Assembly: GCA_026005135.1 (NCBI GenBank)
Contig: BPKM01000003.1
Span: 248,001 to 312,000, forward strand
Source: Leptospiraceae bacterium
GTDB lineage: Bacteria > Spirochaetota > Leptospiria > Leptospirales > Leptonemataceae
Length of the DNA stretch: 64,000 nucleotides
Reading direction: 5' to 3'
Positions 45,386 to 55,339 of the stretch are shown piece by piece. Under the pieces are notes generated by a model. That model searched no databases. It saw nothing but the letters and a program-made list of their open reading frames with translations, and had not been told where the DNA came from. The position numbers and the translations under genes were made by a program. Within the stretch, counting starts at the first letter, position 1; every line of letters starts with the position of its first letter.

Positions 45386-47100
45386 TAATACGTAAGTTTA
45401 AAACATTGTGTAGATAAATTCAAGAATTTTTCATCATACCATTCCATTAAATTTAAAAATGTTCTTAAATTATCTCTTAACTGGTTGGAATAAAAGCAAG
45501 TAAATAATAATTCCTTTTGATTATTAATAAAAAGAATTCCTTCGTTAATAGTTTGATTATAAGATTGATTATTAGAATCATAAAGAGAAAAAAAATAGTA
45601 AAATTTATTATTTATATAATTTTTTGAATCTATTACCATTTTTAGTATTTCCTTTCCATTCCATAATAGATAGATAGCATTTGATGGAATATCATAGTTT
45701 AGTATAAAATAATTTGTATTAAAATTTATATAGAATAATGGCATAAATTGGCAGTGATATATTTCACATGGATCACACAAAAATCCATTACAATTTATAA
45801 ATTCATTGGTATTTAGAGCTATTTGTTTTATAAAATAAAAATTTTTAATACTATATCCTTTTGAATAAATAAAGCCATCTGATTTATTCGAAATAATTCC
45901 AGAAGAATAAGAATTTCTCTCTGGGCAATCTTTGTATTGTATATAATCCATAAAGAAAAAAGCATTTTTGCCCTGAAAATATACATTATCTCCATCACTT
46001 AACTGACAAAGTTGTATATTTATATAAGCATCATTAATTAGTTCTAAATTTTCATTTTCTGGAATTATAAGGGAAGAATTATGATATAAATACTGATATT
46101 TCTTTTTTATAGAAAAAATATTAATAGGATCATATATCCAGAAAAATATTTCACTATTATAATCTCTTGCATTAATACTATAATTATAAGAACCAGTTAG
46201 AATATAATTATCAATTAAAATTGTTTTATGATGAAATTTTCCACCATGATTTATATCATAGGGATCTATGTAAGAAAAATTATAATTATCTTTATAAAAA
46301 AATAGATTTTGAAATTGATTTCTATTGATAAATTTTAATAATAAAGTATTATTTTTATTAATTGTATTTTTATCTAAAATTCCATTAATAGTAAAACCAT
46401 TTAATCGTTTAAATAATAAACTATTCATAATAGTGGGATCATAAAAACTGAAGATATAAAAAGAAATAGATTCTTTTGCATTTAAAATAGAATTATTAAT
46501 AATGCTTTGAATTTCTTTACCATTTTCTGGTGATTGTAATATTTTAATTTTGTAAAAGTTATTTACTATTACAATAGGCGATTGGTAATTTAATTCATAA
46601 AACTTTTTTATAATTAATTTGCCTTTTTCTTCAGGTATATTGAGTTTAAAAAATAAATTAGAATTATAAAAAATTCCACTTGTAGTAAAATTACCTGTTC
46701 CAGAAAATAAAATTTTATAATCAGATAAAATCATTTTTATATGTTGAATGGAACTATTTTGTTTTAATTCGTAAGGAATATTATATTGTTTTAATAATTC
46801 ATAATTTTGATCTTTTGAACCTATAATTTTGACTGGAATTCCTTTATCGTATATTTCTTTTATTGCTAATATAATATCTTTTTCATCAAGTCCGTAACAA
46901 AAAATATATAATATTTCTTTGGTATTTCGAATAATCTTAATGATTTCTTTTTTTATATTTTCGTTATTAAAATAATCATAAGGATTGGATAGATAATAAT
47001 TGATCGAATTCTCTTCTAATAGAGTTCTTAAAAGATAATCTGGATTATTGTCTTTTTTGCAAGATAGAATTAATAGTAAAATTAATAATAAGTATTTCAT
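45385..47100 (-). CDS. PLD-family lipoprotein with two HKD motifs
   Basis: 571 residues. Signal peptide with lipobox LILSC, lipid on Cys14. Two complete HxKx4D motifs: His120-Lys122-Asp127 followed by SGTGNFT, and His290-Lys292-Asp297 followed by TGSYNYS. Together they form one phospholipase-D-type active site, used on phospholipids or nucleic acids. The last 230 residues hold no known domain but several Cys. An anchored PLD in the envelope suggests lipid remodelling or an extracellular nuclease; this is inference. It sits between two unusual surface protein genes in one operon. Confidence 0.85.
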   Translation of the reverse strand: MKYLLLILLLILSCKKDNNPDYLLRTLLEENSINYYLSNPYDYFNNENIKKEIIKIIRNTKEILYIFCYGLDEKDIILAIKEIYDKGIPVKIIGSKDQNYELLKQYNIPYELKQNSSIQHIKMILSDYKILFSGTGNFTTSGIFYNSNLFFKLNIPEEKGKLIIKKFYELNYQSPIVIVNNFYKIKILQSPENGKEIQSIINNSILNAKESISFYIFSFYDPTIMNSLLFKRLNGFTINGILDKNTINKNNTLLLKFINRNQFQNLFFYKDNYNFSYIDPYDINHGGKFHHKTILIDNYILTGSYNYSINARDYNSEIFFWIYDPINIFSIKKKYQYLYHNSSLIIPENENLELINDAYINIQLCQLSDGDNVYFQGKNAFFFMDYIQYKDCPERNSYSSGIISNKSDGFIYSKGYSIKNFYFIKQIALNTNEFINCNGFLCDPCEIYHCQFMPLFYINFNTNYFILNYDIPSNAIYLLWNGKEILKMVIDSKNYINNKFYYFFSLYDSNNQSYNQTINEGILFINNQKELLFTCFYSNQLRDNLRTFLNLMEWYDEKFLNLSTQCFKLTY

Positions 47101-47111
47101 AGTATTTTCTC

Positions 47112-48491
47112 CTAAATATAATATATAAAACTTAATTGATAATTTTTAGAAATATATTTATATTTTTTTTCTGATTTTTTATAGAATTCTGAATAACCAC
47201 CAATAAATTTAAAATTATTATGTTTAATAATAATCTGAAAAACTGGTTCTAAATAATAAGTTTTACTTTCATTTTTTTCTAAGTAAATATTCTCAAATAA
47301 AAAGGAATTTTGTTTTAGAATTGTTTTCTCAATATATCCCGTAGAAAAAATTAATTCTATAAATGAATAAAAATATTTTATTTTAAAATATATTGTATCA
47401 GAAGGCTGTTTAAAATGATTATCATTATCTAAGTAAAATATTCCTTCGCATGAATTTTGAGTATTATAACAGATTTCGTAATGGGAATTTAGAGAATATG
47501 TTGCACTGAACTGAGGTGTTAAAAGAAATTCATCAAAAATTGAAGTATATCCAAAATATTCCCATTTGTTTGTAATGTTATTCCATTTGGATTTTGTTGT
47601 TTTACTTCCTTCTAATAAAAAATAGAAATTGTTAAATCGAATTAATAGAGAAATATTATATTTATAACCATTAATGTTATAGTAACTTTTACCATTATAA
47701 AAGTTACCTATGGATTTAGAAATTTGTCCTTTTAGAATCAAATATTTTAATTTTATCAATAAAAAATAATCATAAAAATTTAATTCTAATTGATTTTTTG
47801 TATTCGAGTAAAGATTTTTCTGATTAATATAATAATGGCCAGAATAAAAAGAAAGATATTTACTAAAAAATGCATAATGTATTTTATAATTCTGATTATG
47901 ATTATTATTAAGTTTATCAAATTCTTTTTGAATATAATGATTTACAATAAAATTTATATCTTCATCGTTTTTATAAAAAAGTTGTTCTTTATCATAAAGA
48001 AATAATGGAGATAATGTAAAGATATGATTTTTTAAATCAATACGAAAATCAATACCGGGAAAAATATGATAATAAAATGGATCCTGTTGAATTTCCCATA
48101 AAGATTCGTATGGATTTGTATAACCGATAATTAAAAATAAATATTGATAATATATACCACCATGTGTATTGTTTTTATGATAAATAAATATTTTAGATTG
48201 ATAATCTGTATTATTTCTATATAAAATTTCTTTATCTTCTTTTTTATTTATATTATAAAAATATACCTGATTTAAATTAAAAAAATAAAATGTATTTGAA
48301 TAATAAATTAAATTTACTGGTATTCCACCATTAAAGATATTCTGTATATTAATTTCTCGGTTTTGTGCTTCTTTATAATAGGTTAAAAATGTTGTTAAAA
48401 TAAATCCAGTCTTAAAGGTATAAATATTACTAAAACATAAAATAGATGCTGGAATTAAAACTAAAATTAAAAAATTAAAATATTTTATCAT
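47112..48491 (-). CDS. Probable outer-membrane protein, unknown
   Basis: 459 residues with a signal peptide (about 1-20). The mature part is Tyr/Asn/Phe-rich with many short alternating strands, and ends in an aromatic residue pattern (YQLSFIYYI), as beta-barrel proteins often do. No family is recognised. The gene lies 4 nt after the large lipoprotein gene and 11 nt before the PLD lipoprotein gene. A barrel is my inference from composition; there is no motif-level proof. Confidence 0.55.
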   Translation of the reverse strand: MIKYFNFLILVLIPASILCFSNIYTFKTGFILTTFLTYYKEAQNREINIQNIFNGGIPVNLIYYSNTFYFFNLNQVYFYNINKKEDKEILYRNNTDYQSKIFIYHKNNTHGGIYYQYLFLIIGYTNPYESLWEIQQDPFYYHIFPGIDFRIDLKNHIFTLSPLFLYDKEQLFYKNDEDINFIVNHYIQKEFDKLNNNHNQNYKIHYAFFSKYLSFYSGHYYINQKNLYSNTKNQLELNFYDYFLLIKLKYLILKGQISKSIGNFYNGKSYYNINGYKYNISLLIRFNNFYFLLEGSKTTKSKWNNITNKWEYFGYTSIFDEFLLTPQFSATYSLNSHYEICYNTQNSCEGIFYLDNDNHFKQPSDTIYFKIKYFYSFIELIFSTGYIEKTILKQNSFLFENIYLEKNESKTYYLEPVFQIIIKHNNFKFIGGYSEFYKKSEKKYKYISKNYQLSFIYYI

Positions 48492-48495
48492 TAAA

Positions 48496-51375
48496 TTACT
48501 CCTTGTTAAAATTATTTAATCCAGAAAAATTTGTATTATTTTTATAATAATAATTATGCCTAATAAGAGATTGATTAGGAATATAAAAAGGATTCTGTTT
48601 TATTTCTGGTATTCCAAAAGAACAAAGCGATATTTTCTGACCATTTATATATGTATAAATTTCTAAATATTCTTTATTACTTAAACCATTTCCAATTTTA
48701 TTTTTATTTGATGTTGTAAGATATTTATCAACAAATGGAGATTTAACAGGATTTAAAATAAACTGGTTAATCTCTTCTATTGGTTCAATTAATATTAAAC
48801 ATTCATTTTGTCTTATACCATAATAATTTTTTTCTAAAGAATTAAGTTCTTTTATATTAAAGATTGCATTTGGAAATTTATCATTATAAGGAATGATTTT
48901 TATTTCTGTTAGATTGTCTTTTAAATAAAGCTCATAATTTTTATTGTCCAAAAAACATATGCGAATAGTTTCTGGAAAATCAATATATAAAGAATCGATA
49001 AAACAAACTGGAATATTATAAAAAACTTCATCATATTGTTCATAATTATAATTTATGTTGATTCTTAGTAATTTTCTTTCATCGATAGAATGAAAAGTTA
49101 AAAGATTATTATTAAAAATAATAGATTCATTAGGATTTACATATTTTTCCAACAAAAGTAGATTATTTTGATCATAAATTTGAACGAAATAAGGTTTATC
49201 AAATAAAGCAATATAGTTTTTATTATTATAATCTAATGTATATAAATATGGTTTAAAAATATTATTATTCTCTGGAGTAGCATAACCATTACAGGTAGGT
49301 AATAATTGATCATTTTTTGTTGGTAGTATAATATTATATTCACTTATAAAATTTAATGAAGATGGATATTCATTATTTACATAGTGTTCTATTTCATATT
49401 GACCAATTGAAATAGATTTTTGATTCGATATATACTTACTAACAGAATTAGGGATTATTAAATCATTATATACAATATAATTATATGGTTGTAAGCATTC
49501 TGGTTCATTATGAAGTAATAAAAATCTTGCTTGATATTCTGGAGAAGGGAAATAATAAATTTTTTTTGTATTATTATATAATATTTCTAATTTATTTTTA
49601 TTATAGGGTTGATTTTTATTACACTCTAATTCAATAAATTCATCTGTGGAAATGCGTTTACCAGAATAATTATAAGGACCACCAATATAAATTTCTGAAA
49701 TATTACATTCATTAAAATTCTGTTCTGAATTATTTAGAAACCCGGGACTCATTCCATATTCTTCGCAGTTTCGTAAACCTTTACAATAATTAGAATGAAA
49801 GTCCCATAAATCTCTGGAATGAATACGAAGAGAATGAATTTTTTTTAAGATTTGATTTTTTTTATCTCCATAAATAAAATATAAATTATTTTCTTCTGTT
49901 ATGCCAGAAAATAAAATAAATTCTTCATAAGGGAAGAAACGAATTAATTTAATGGATTGATCTATCTTATAAGAACTTATAGAGTAATCTACTATTTGAT
50001 TTTCGTAATAATAATATTGATTCGATGCTGTAAATAAATAATATTCTTGGGAAATTTCTTCTGGTAATGGTATTAAGTTATTATTAATTTTTAAATAAAT
50101 TTTATTTGATGAATTCTTACATTCTTGATTACTTTTTATTTCTATAAATTTTCCTGCACTTGTAAATGTTTCATTAGAAAATATACCCCATGGATTAATT
50201 TCTGTTAAAAAAAATTGATTGATATCGCAATCATATTCAGAATCAGATATAAATTCATTATAATTTAAATCTTTTATTGAGCAAAGTTCCCAGAAACAAA
50301 TTTCATTTGGTTTTATAATATTATTATCATAAATCATCCAGTGATTTGTAATAATTCCCATAGAAGAAATATAAAAATTATAGTTTTTTTCTAATAAAAG
50401 TGTTAAATTGGGATTATCCCATATAAAATCTATTTCACTGGTATCTATGAGAATAGAACTATGAGGAAATAAAAATATATAAGATTGATTCTTAGGATTA
50501 TGGAAATAAACAAAATTATTTTTAGAAGAAATACGAATAGATTTTAACTTATGAAAATCAAATAATAACATATCGATAAAAAAATTATCAGATGGTTTAA
50601 AAATAGTTATAAAATCAATATTAATAGAATTAAAAAAATTTATAAAATCTATAACTAAATTTTTATCATATATAGAAACAATAATAAATTTATTATTAAT
50701 TTTATATAAAAAATCAACCTGTTCTTTCTGTATTAAAATAGCATATTCATTTTCATAAAAACGCTTGGGTATAAATATTTGGTGATTTGTTTTTAAAAAC
50801 ATTTTATCGGAATAATAAAAATATTGAGTTTTAAATTGTTTTATATGATTTTTTATATTATCTTCTAAAAATGAATTATAAATTAATATATATTGATTAT
50901 CTTGTAATTGATTTATCGTAGTTTTTTGAATTTTTATCCTTTTTGTATTAAGATTAAGATTATAAGTGTCTGTAATATGATTTATAAAATAATTAAATTG
51001 ATTATAAAAAGAAGTAATTTCAAAATAACAATAACGAAAAGATAATCCATATTCATTATAATAATAAAAGGGATCAGAAAAATAAAAACAACCATCAGAA
51101 GAAAAATAGGGTTTTTGATTGGTAGGTATTCCTGATTTGATATAACTCTTATAAAAAGAAATTGTATTATAATTGATATTTTGTTCTAACCATTTTTTAT
51201 AAGATTCTTGAAGAAATAAAATATCATATTTGGCAATATCATTATTATTTTGTACTAAAAATAGAGGATTTTCTTTAATTTTTTTACAATTTAAAGTCAA
51301 AAAAAATAATATTATTTTACTGATATAAATTATAAACCAGAAAATATTCATTTTATTATGTAATTGCTTTTTCAT
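48496..51375 (-). CDS. Very large lipoprotein with two lamin-tail-like segments
   Basis: 959 residues. The signal peptide ends LTLNC with the lipid Cys at 30 (22 if Met9 is the start). Two segments resemble lamin-tail domains: FFLTEINPWGIFSN with KFIEIK at 388-414, and ISEIYIGGPYNYSG with DEFIELEC at 559-585. In bacteria such domains are found on secreted nucleases and surface proteins, often near PLD or endonuclease genes, and here a PLD lipoprotein follows two genes later. The remainder is Asn/Tyr/Ile-rich without known domains. First gene of the minus-strand run that reaches ppk. Confidence 0.7.
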   Translation of the reverse strand: MKKQLHNKMNIFWFIIYISKIILFFLTLNCKKIKENPLFLVQNNNDIAKYDILFLQESYKKWLEQNINYNTISFYKSYIKSGIPTNQKPYFSSDGCFYFSDPFYYYNEYGLSFRYCYFEITSFYNQFNYFINHITDTYNLNLNTKRIKIQKTTINQLQDNQYILIYNSFLEDNIKNHIKQFKTQYFYYSDKMFLKTNHQIFIPKRFYENEYAILIQKEQVDFLYKINNKFIIVSIYDKNLVIDFINFFNSINIDFITIFKPSDNFFIDMLLFDFHKLKSIRISSKNNFVYFHNPKNQSYIFLFPHSSILIDTSEIDFIWDNPNLTLLLEKNYNFYISSMGIITNHWMIYDNNIIKPNEICFWELCSIKDLNYNEFISDSEYDCDINQFFLTEINPWGIFSNETFTSAGKFIEIKSNQECKNSSNKIYLKINNNLIPLPEEISQEYYLFTASNQYYYYENQIVDYSISSYKIDQSIKLIRFFPYEEFILFSGITEENNLYFIYGDKKNQILKKIHSLRIHSRDLWDFHSNYCKGLRNCEEYGMSPGFLNNSEQNFNECNISEIYIGGPYNYSGKRISTDEFIELECNKNQPYNKNKLEILYNNTKKIYYFPSPEYQARFLLLHNEPECLQPYNYIVYNDLIIPNSVSKYISNQKSISIGQYEIEHYVNNEYPSSLNFISEYNIILPTKNDQLLPTCNGYATPENNNIFKPYLYTLDYNNKNYIALFDKPYFVQIYDQNNLLLLEKYVNPNESIIFNNNLLTFHSIDERKLLRININYNYEQYDEVFYNIPVCFIDSLYIDFPETIRICFLDNKNYELYLKDNLTEIKIIPYNDKFPNAIFNIKELNSLEKNYYGIRQNECLILIEPIEEINQFILNPVKSPFVDKYLTTSNKNKIGNGLSNKEYLEIYTYINGQKISLCSFGIPEIKQNPFYIPNQSLIRHNYYYKNNTNFSGLNNFNKE

Positions 51376-51384
51376 ATATAAATT

Positions 51385-51414
51385 ATTATATGGTTTTTAG
51401 TAAAATGATCACAA
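51385..51414 (-). promoter_or_regulatory. Promoter of the lipoprotein operon
   Basis: On the minus strand TTGTGA (51414-51409), an 18-nt spacer and TATAAT (51390-51385) precede ATG 51375-51373 by only 9 nt. Transcription would start about 1-3 nt before the ATG, so the message would be almost leaderless; no ribosome site is visible. Confidence 0.5.
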
Positions 51415-51458
51415 ATTTTTTTAAAAATGTCTTATATCTTAACAAATATTAAGTATTT

Positions 51459-52616
51459 ATGAAAGAAAAGATTATATTTATAACAGATTATTTTGGTCCT
51501 AATCCCGGTGGTATTGAAAATTTCCATACTGGACTTATCAAACATTGGTATGAAGATAATATAATTACTATATGTTTTGATCATAATTTTTATGTTTCTA
51601 ATGAGGATTTAGAATATTTTAATCAAAATATAAATAAACAATTATATCGTTTTGATGTATCAAATAAAAATTATTTTAATCAAAGAAAAATATTAAAAGA
51701 TTTTTTTACCTTAATGAATCATATTCAAGAATATAATCATATAAAACATATTTTATTAGGGAATGTTTCTCTTACTGTAAAAATGTTATTTCATTATATA
51801 ATGAATTTACAGGTTCCTTATTCTATTATTTTACATCCATTTGATTTAGAAGCGATTTCTTTTTATCATTTTAAAACCATCAAATTTCTAAAAAATGCAG
51901 AATATATTTTTATTTATACAAATTATTTTTATGATTTAGCATTAGTAAAAGGAATTTCTCAGGATAAACTTGTTAAAATTCCTTTTGGTTTATATGTTCG
52001 ATGGAATGATAATAATCAAAAAATACGTAAAGAATTTAAAGGATTTTTAAATCAATTTAAATATAAAACAAAAATTTTAACTGTAGGACCTTTAACAAAA
52101 AAGAAAAAGTTCGAACGTATTTTATATACATTAGAAAAATTAAAAACATATATTGATTTAGAAGATATATGCTGGTTTATAGCAGGAAGTGGGAATGAAT
52201 ACCATTATATAAAAGAACTAATTCAACAATATAATATGGAATCTTATATCTATCTAACAGGTTTTTTAAATGATAGAGAAATAGGATACCTTTATTTTTT
52301 TTCTGATATATATTTTCATCCCGGTGGAATTCCCAAAGATCAATTTTCTGGATATAGTACAAGTGTATTAGAAGCTGGTTATACTTCTTTACCGACTGTA
52401 GCAGCAATGGGGGCTGCTATTGATGATATAATACAAAATAATGTTACTGGTTTTATCTTACGTTATGATGATTATGAAGGAATGGCATTTAAATTAAAAG
52501 AATTAATTCAAGAGCCAAAATTACGAAAAACATTGGGAAGATTCGCAGAACAAAAAATATTAAAAGAATTTTCAATAGAACGAAGTGTATATAATATATA
52601 TCAAAGAATCTTATAA
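51459..52616 (+). CDS. GT4-family glycosyltransferase
   Basis: 385 residues in the GT-B fold. The start DYFGPNPGGIENFHTGL is the acceptor-domain loop, VGPLTKKKKFERILYTLEKL begins the donor domain near 208, and SGYSTSVLEAGYTSLPTVA (near 310-328) is the EX7E-like region with one of the two Glu. It should transfer a sugar from a nucleotide donor to an envelope glycan or lipid at the membrane face. Followed after 5 nt by an MBL-fold gene, so the two are co-transcribed. Confidence 0.88.
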   Translation: MKEKIIFITDYFGPNPGGIENFHTGLIKHWYEDNIITICFDHNFYVSNEDLEYFNQNINKQLYRFDVSNKNYFNQRKILKDFFTLMNHIQEYNHIKHILLGNVSLTVKMLFHYIMNLQVPYSIILHPFDLEAISFYHFKTIKFLKNAEYIFIYTNYFYDLALVKGISQDKLVKIPFGLYVRWNDNNQKIRKEFKGFLNQFKYKTKILTVGPLTKKKKFERILYTLEKLKTYIDLEDICWFIAGSGNEYHYIKELIQQYNMESYIYLTGFLNDREIGYLYFFSDIYFHPGGIPKDQFSGYSTSVLEAGYTSLPTVAAMGAAIDDIIQNNVTGFILRYDDYEGMAFKLKELIQEPKLRKTLGRFAEQKILKEFSIERSVYNIYQRIL

Positions 52617-52621
52617 ATTTT

Positions 52622-54121
52622 ATGAAGCTTTATTTTTTAGGTCATTCTGAATTAATTATTGAACTGAAAAATAATAAAAATCAAAGTATACGAATTTTAA
52701 ATGATGTTTGGTTATCAAATTATGCTTTTGGTGATTTTTTACAGAGGAATCCTTTATGGAAATGGAATTCAAATTTTTTAGGTCGGATTGATTTTATATT
52801 TTTATCACATCCCCATTGTGATCATTTTGATCCTTATTCTCTATACTGGATTTATAAACATCAAAAGCCAGATATAATTCTTCCCGAAAATATGTATTGG
52901 GCAGAATCTTTAATAAAAAAATATTTAAATCCAGTAAATATTATCATTATAGAAAATAATAAGCCAATAAAATTAAAAAATATAGAATTTACAGGGATTA
53001 CATTTTTTCACAATTACGAAACTAATGAAAAAGATGTAATGACTTTATTTATTTCTAATGATGAAGAAATAGTTTTTTTAGAAGAGGATTGTGCTATTCC
53101 CGAAAAGAAAGAATATTATGAAATTTTATATTATCAATTTTCTAAAAAGAATTATAAGAATCGTATTTATATTTGTGTAAGAAATGAATTAGAAGGATTT
53201 TTTTTAGCTACTGATGAAGGTTCTAATATAAAAAGAAAAGAAAAAATTTCGCATTATTTACAAAAAAGAAAAAAAGAAATAGAGTGGGAATATTATAAAT
53301 TCTATGATTATAATTTACCCAATCTTTATAAATTAAAAAATTTTATAAAAATCTATACTGGTCAGGGAATGATTTATCCAATAGAATTAAATCAAGAGTT
53401 GTTAAAAATTTCTTCTCCTTTATCGCTAAAACAAATTGTTCAAATAGAAAATAAGATTCAAAAAAAATATAAAAAAAATATATCAGTTTTTTTTCATGAA
53501 CCAGGTTATGTTTACGGGTTTAAAAATGGAAATTTAGTAAAAAAAGAATTATTTTCGGAAGATTATAAATATTATGAGATAGATTTTCAATCTTTAAATT
53601 TTACAAAATATATAAAAGATGAACCAGTTTTTAATCAATTTAGAGATATAGAAAAACAAAGAATTCTAATAAAAAAATTATTAGAAAGACTTTATGTTTA
53701 TCTAAATTCATATCCAGAAGTTCCAATTATTGATTTATTTAAAAACCAATATTGTATTGAAATACGATATGGTACAAAAGAAAATTATAAAACAACTTAT
53801 TATTATTTACATTTTTTACATTATGGCTTTAGAGAAACTGATAAAAATATTATTAAACCATGGGAAATATATTGGGCAAATGATTTAGAGGATTATTATT
53901 ATGGTAGATTAGATCAATTTTCCAGTATTTTATTAGATTTAACAACATTTCGTTCTTTTTATTTCTGGACAATGCTTGGTATACCCTATTTAAATAATGA
54001 TATTGTAAAAAATAAATTAACTTTTCATTTTAAAAGGGCTCTTGAAAATCTATCTGTTGATGATTATGTTTTACCAGTTTTAAAAAATAAAATTAAGATA
54101 AAAAGATTAGATTTTGTTTAG
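52622..54121 (+). CDS. MBL-fold metallo-hydrolase with a long C-terminal region
   Basis: 499 residues. The N-terminal 200 residues are a metallo-beta-lactamase fold with HPHCDHFD: His63, His65, Asp67 and His68 bind metal. Further ligands may be His128 or Glu157. The layout is closer to UlaG or NAPE-PLD-like members than to beta-lactamases. The last 300 residues, Tyr- and Lys-rich with WEIYWANDLEDYYYGRLDQFSSILLD, match nothing I know. The pairing with a glycosyltransferase hints at sugar or lipid substrates. Its end overlaps the convergent PLP enzyme gene by 15 nt. Confidence 0.78.
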   Translation: MKLYFLGHSELIIELKNNKNQSIRILNDVWLSNYAFGDFLQRNPLWKWNSNFLGRIDFIFLSHPHCDHFDPYSLYWIYKHQKPDIILPENMYWAESLIKKYLNPVNIIIIENNKPIKLKNIEFTGITFFHNYETNEKDVMTLFISNDEEIVFLEEDCAIPEKKEYYEILYYQFSKKNYKNRIYICVRNELEGFFLATDEGSNIKRKEKISHYLQKRKKEIEWEYYKFYDYNLPNLYKLKNFIKIYTGQGMIYPIELNQELLKISSPLSLKQIVQIENKIQKKYKKNISVFFHEPGYVYGFKNGNLVKKELFSEDYKYYEIDFQSLNFTKYIKDEPVFNQFRDIEKQRILIKKLLERLYVYLNSYPEVPIIDLFKNQYCIEIRYGTKENYKTTYYYLHFLHYGFRETDKNIIKPWEIYWANDLEDYYYGRLDQFSSILLDLTTFRSFYFWTMLGIPYLNNDIVKNKLTFHFKRALENLSVDDYVLPVLKNKIKIKRLDFV

Positions 54122-55267
54122 TGCCTGTTCTAAATCTTTAATTAAATCATTTTTATTTTCAAGTCCAACAGATATTCTTAAAGTATTTTCGAAGATATTC
54201 ATCTTTTTTCGTTCTACTTCTGGCACATCCCAATGGGACATTACTATAGGGGGGTCTAATAATGATTCTGCACTTGCAAAACTGGGCCCTATACGGAAAA
54301 TGTTACAACTATTACAAAATGTTTTTAATGCCTCGAAATTTCCATCTAATTCTATTGTAAGCAAACATCCTCCACCTTTTAAATATTTTTTAGCAATGGA
54401 ATAATCAGGATGAGAAGGATGCATAGGATAATAGACTTTTTTTATTTTAGGATGATTATATAAATAATCAGCTATTTCTAAGGTCGTTTCATTATGATAT
54501 TGCATTCTAATAGCAAGGGTTTTAGAACTTCTATATATTTTATAACTAATTTCAGCTGGTAGAATAGCGCCTAATTCTCCATTAAATTCACGAATTTTTT
54601 CTATATAATTTTTAGAACCAGCAATTGCTCCAGCAATTAAATCATTTTGTCCACTAAAATATTTTGTTAGAGAATGAACAACTAAATCTGCACCAAATTC
54701 AATTGGATTGCAATTATATGGAGAAGAAAGAGTACTGTCGACAACTAATAAAATATTGTGCTTTTTTAGTTCTTCACTTAATGGTTTTAAATCGATTACA
54801 TAATAAAAAGGATTAGTAGGAAATTCAATAAATACCATTTTTGTATTAGGTTGTATTGCATTTAAAATTTCTTCTTTTTTTGGAAAGACAACAGTACTTT
54901 GAATATTAAACTTCTTAATAGTTTTTTCTATAAAGTTTCTTGTTTTTAAATACATATCAGAGGAAAAAATTATATGATCACCTGATTGTAAAAATGTTAA
55001 GATAGGTAATGTACATGCACTCATACCAGAAGAAACAACATAAGCATCTTCTGTCTTTTCTAAATGAGCTATTAATAATTCTAAATTTCGATTGGTTGGG
55101 TTTCCATAACGACTATATTCAAAGCGGTTTTTATTTTTAGAAGAAACAAAATCAATCAATTCCTCCATATTCTTAAATAGAAAAACTGCACTGGGATAAA
55201 TAGCTGGATTTAAACTCTGAAATTTGTCTTCTATTTGGGGTGGATGGATCAATTCTGTTTCGAACAT
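54107..55267 (-). CDS. Cys/Met metabolism PLP-dependent enzyme
   Basis: 386 residues of the cystathionine gamma-synthase/beta-lyase and O-acyl-homoserine sulfhydrylase family. PLP lysine Lys202 lies in VVHSLTKYFSGQND, with YSRYGNPTN at 51-59, SSGMSAC at 79-85 and DSTLSSPYNC at 177-186. The family carries out trans-sulfuration or methionine gamma-lyase reactions; the exact reaction needs the active-site context. Single gene, no MET genes nearby. The length is normal. Confidence 0.85.
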   Translation of the reverse strand: MFETELIHPPQIEDKFQSLNPAIYPSAVFLFKNMEELIDFVSSKNKNRFEYSRYGNPTNRNLELLIAHLEKTEDAYVVSSGMSACTLPILTFLQSGDHIIFSSDMYLKTRNFIEKTIKKFNIQSTVVFPKKEEILNAIQPNTKMVFIEFPTNPFYYVIDLKPLSEELKKHNILLVVDSTLSSPYNCNPIEFGADLVVHSLTKYFSGQNDLIAGAIAGSKNYIEKIREFNGELGAILPAEISYKIYRSSKTLAIRMQYHNETTLEIADYLYNHPKIKKVYYPMHPSHPDYSIAKKYLKGGGCLLTIELDGNFEALKTFCNSCNIFRIGPSFASAESLLDPPIVMSHWDVPEVERKKMNIFENTLRISVGLENKNDLIKDLEQALNKI

Positions 55268-55339
55268 AAGGATAAAAAAAATAACGGGAATTTTCTTTCA
55301 AACTTTTTCTATCTATTTAATAGAAATTAAATAAAATTT

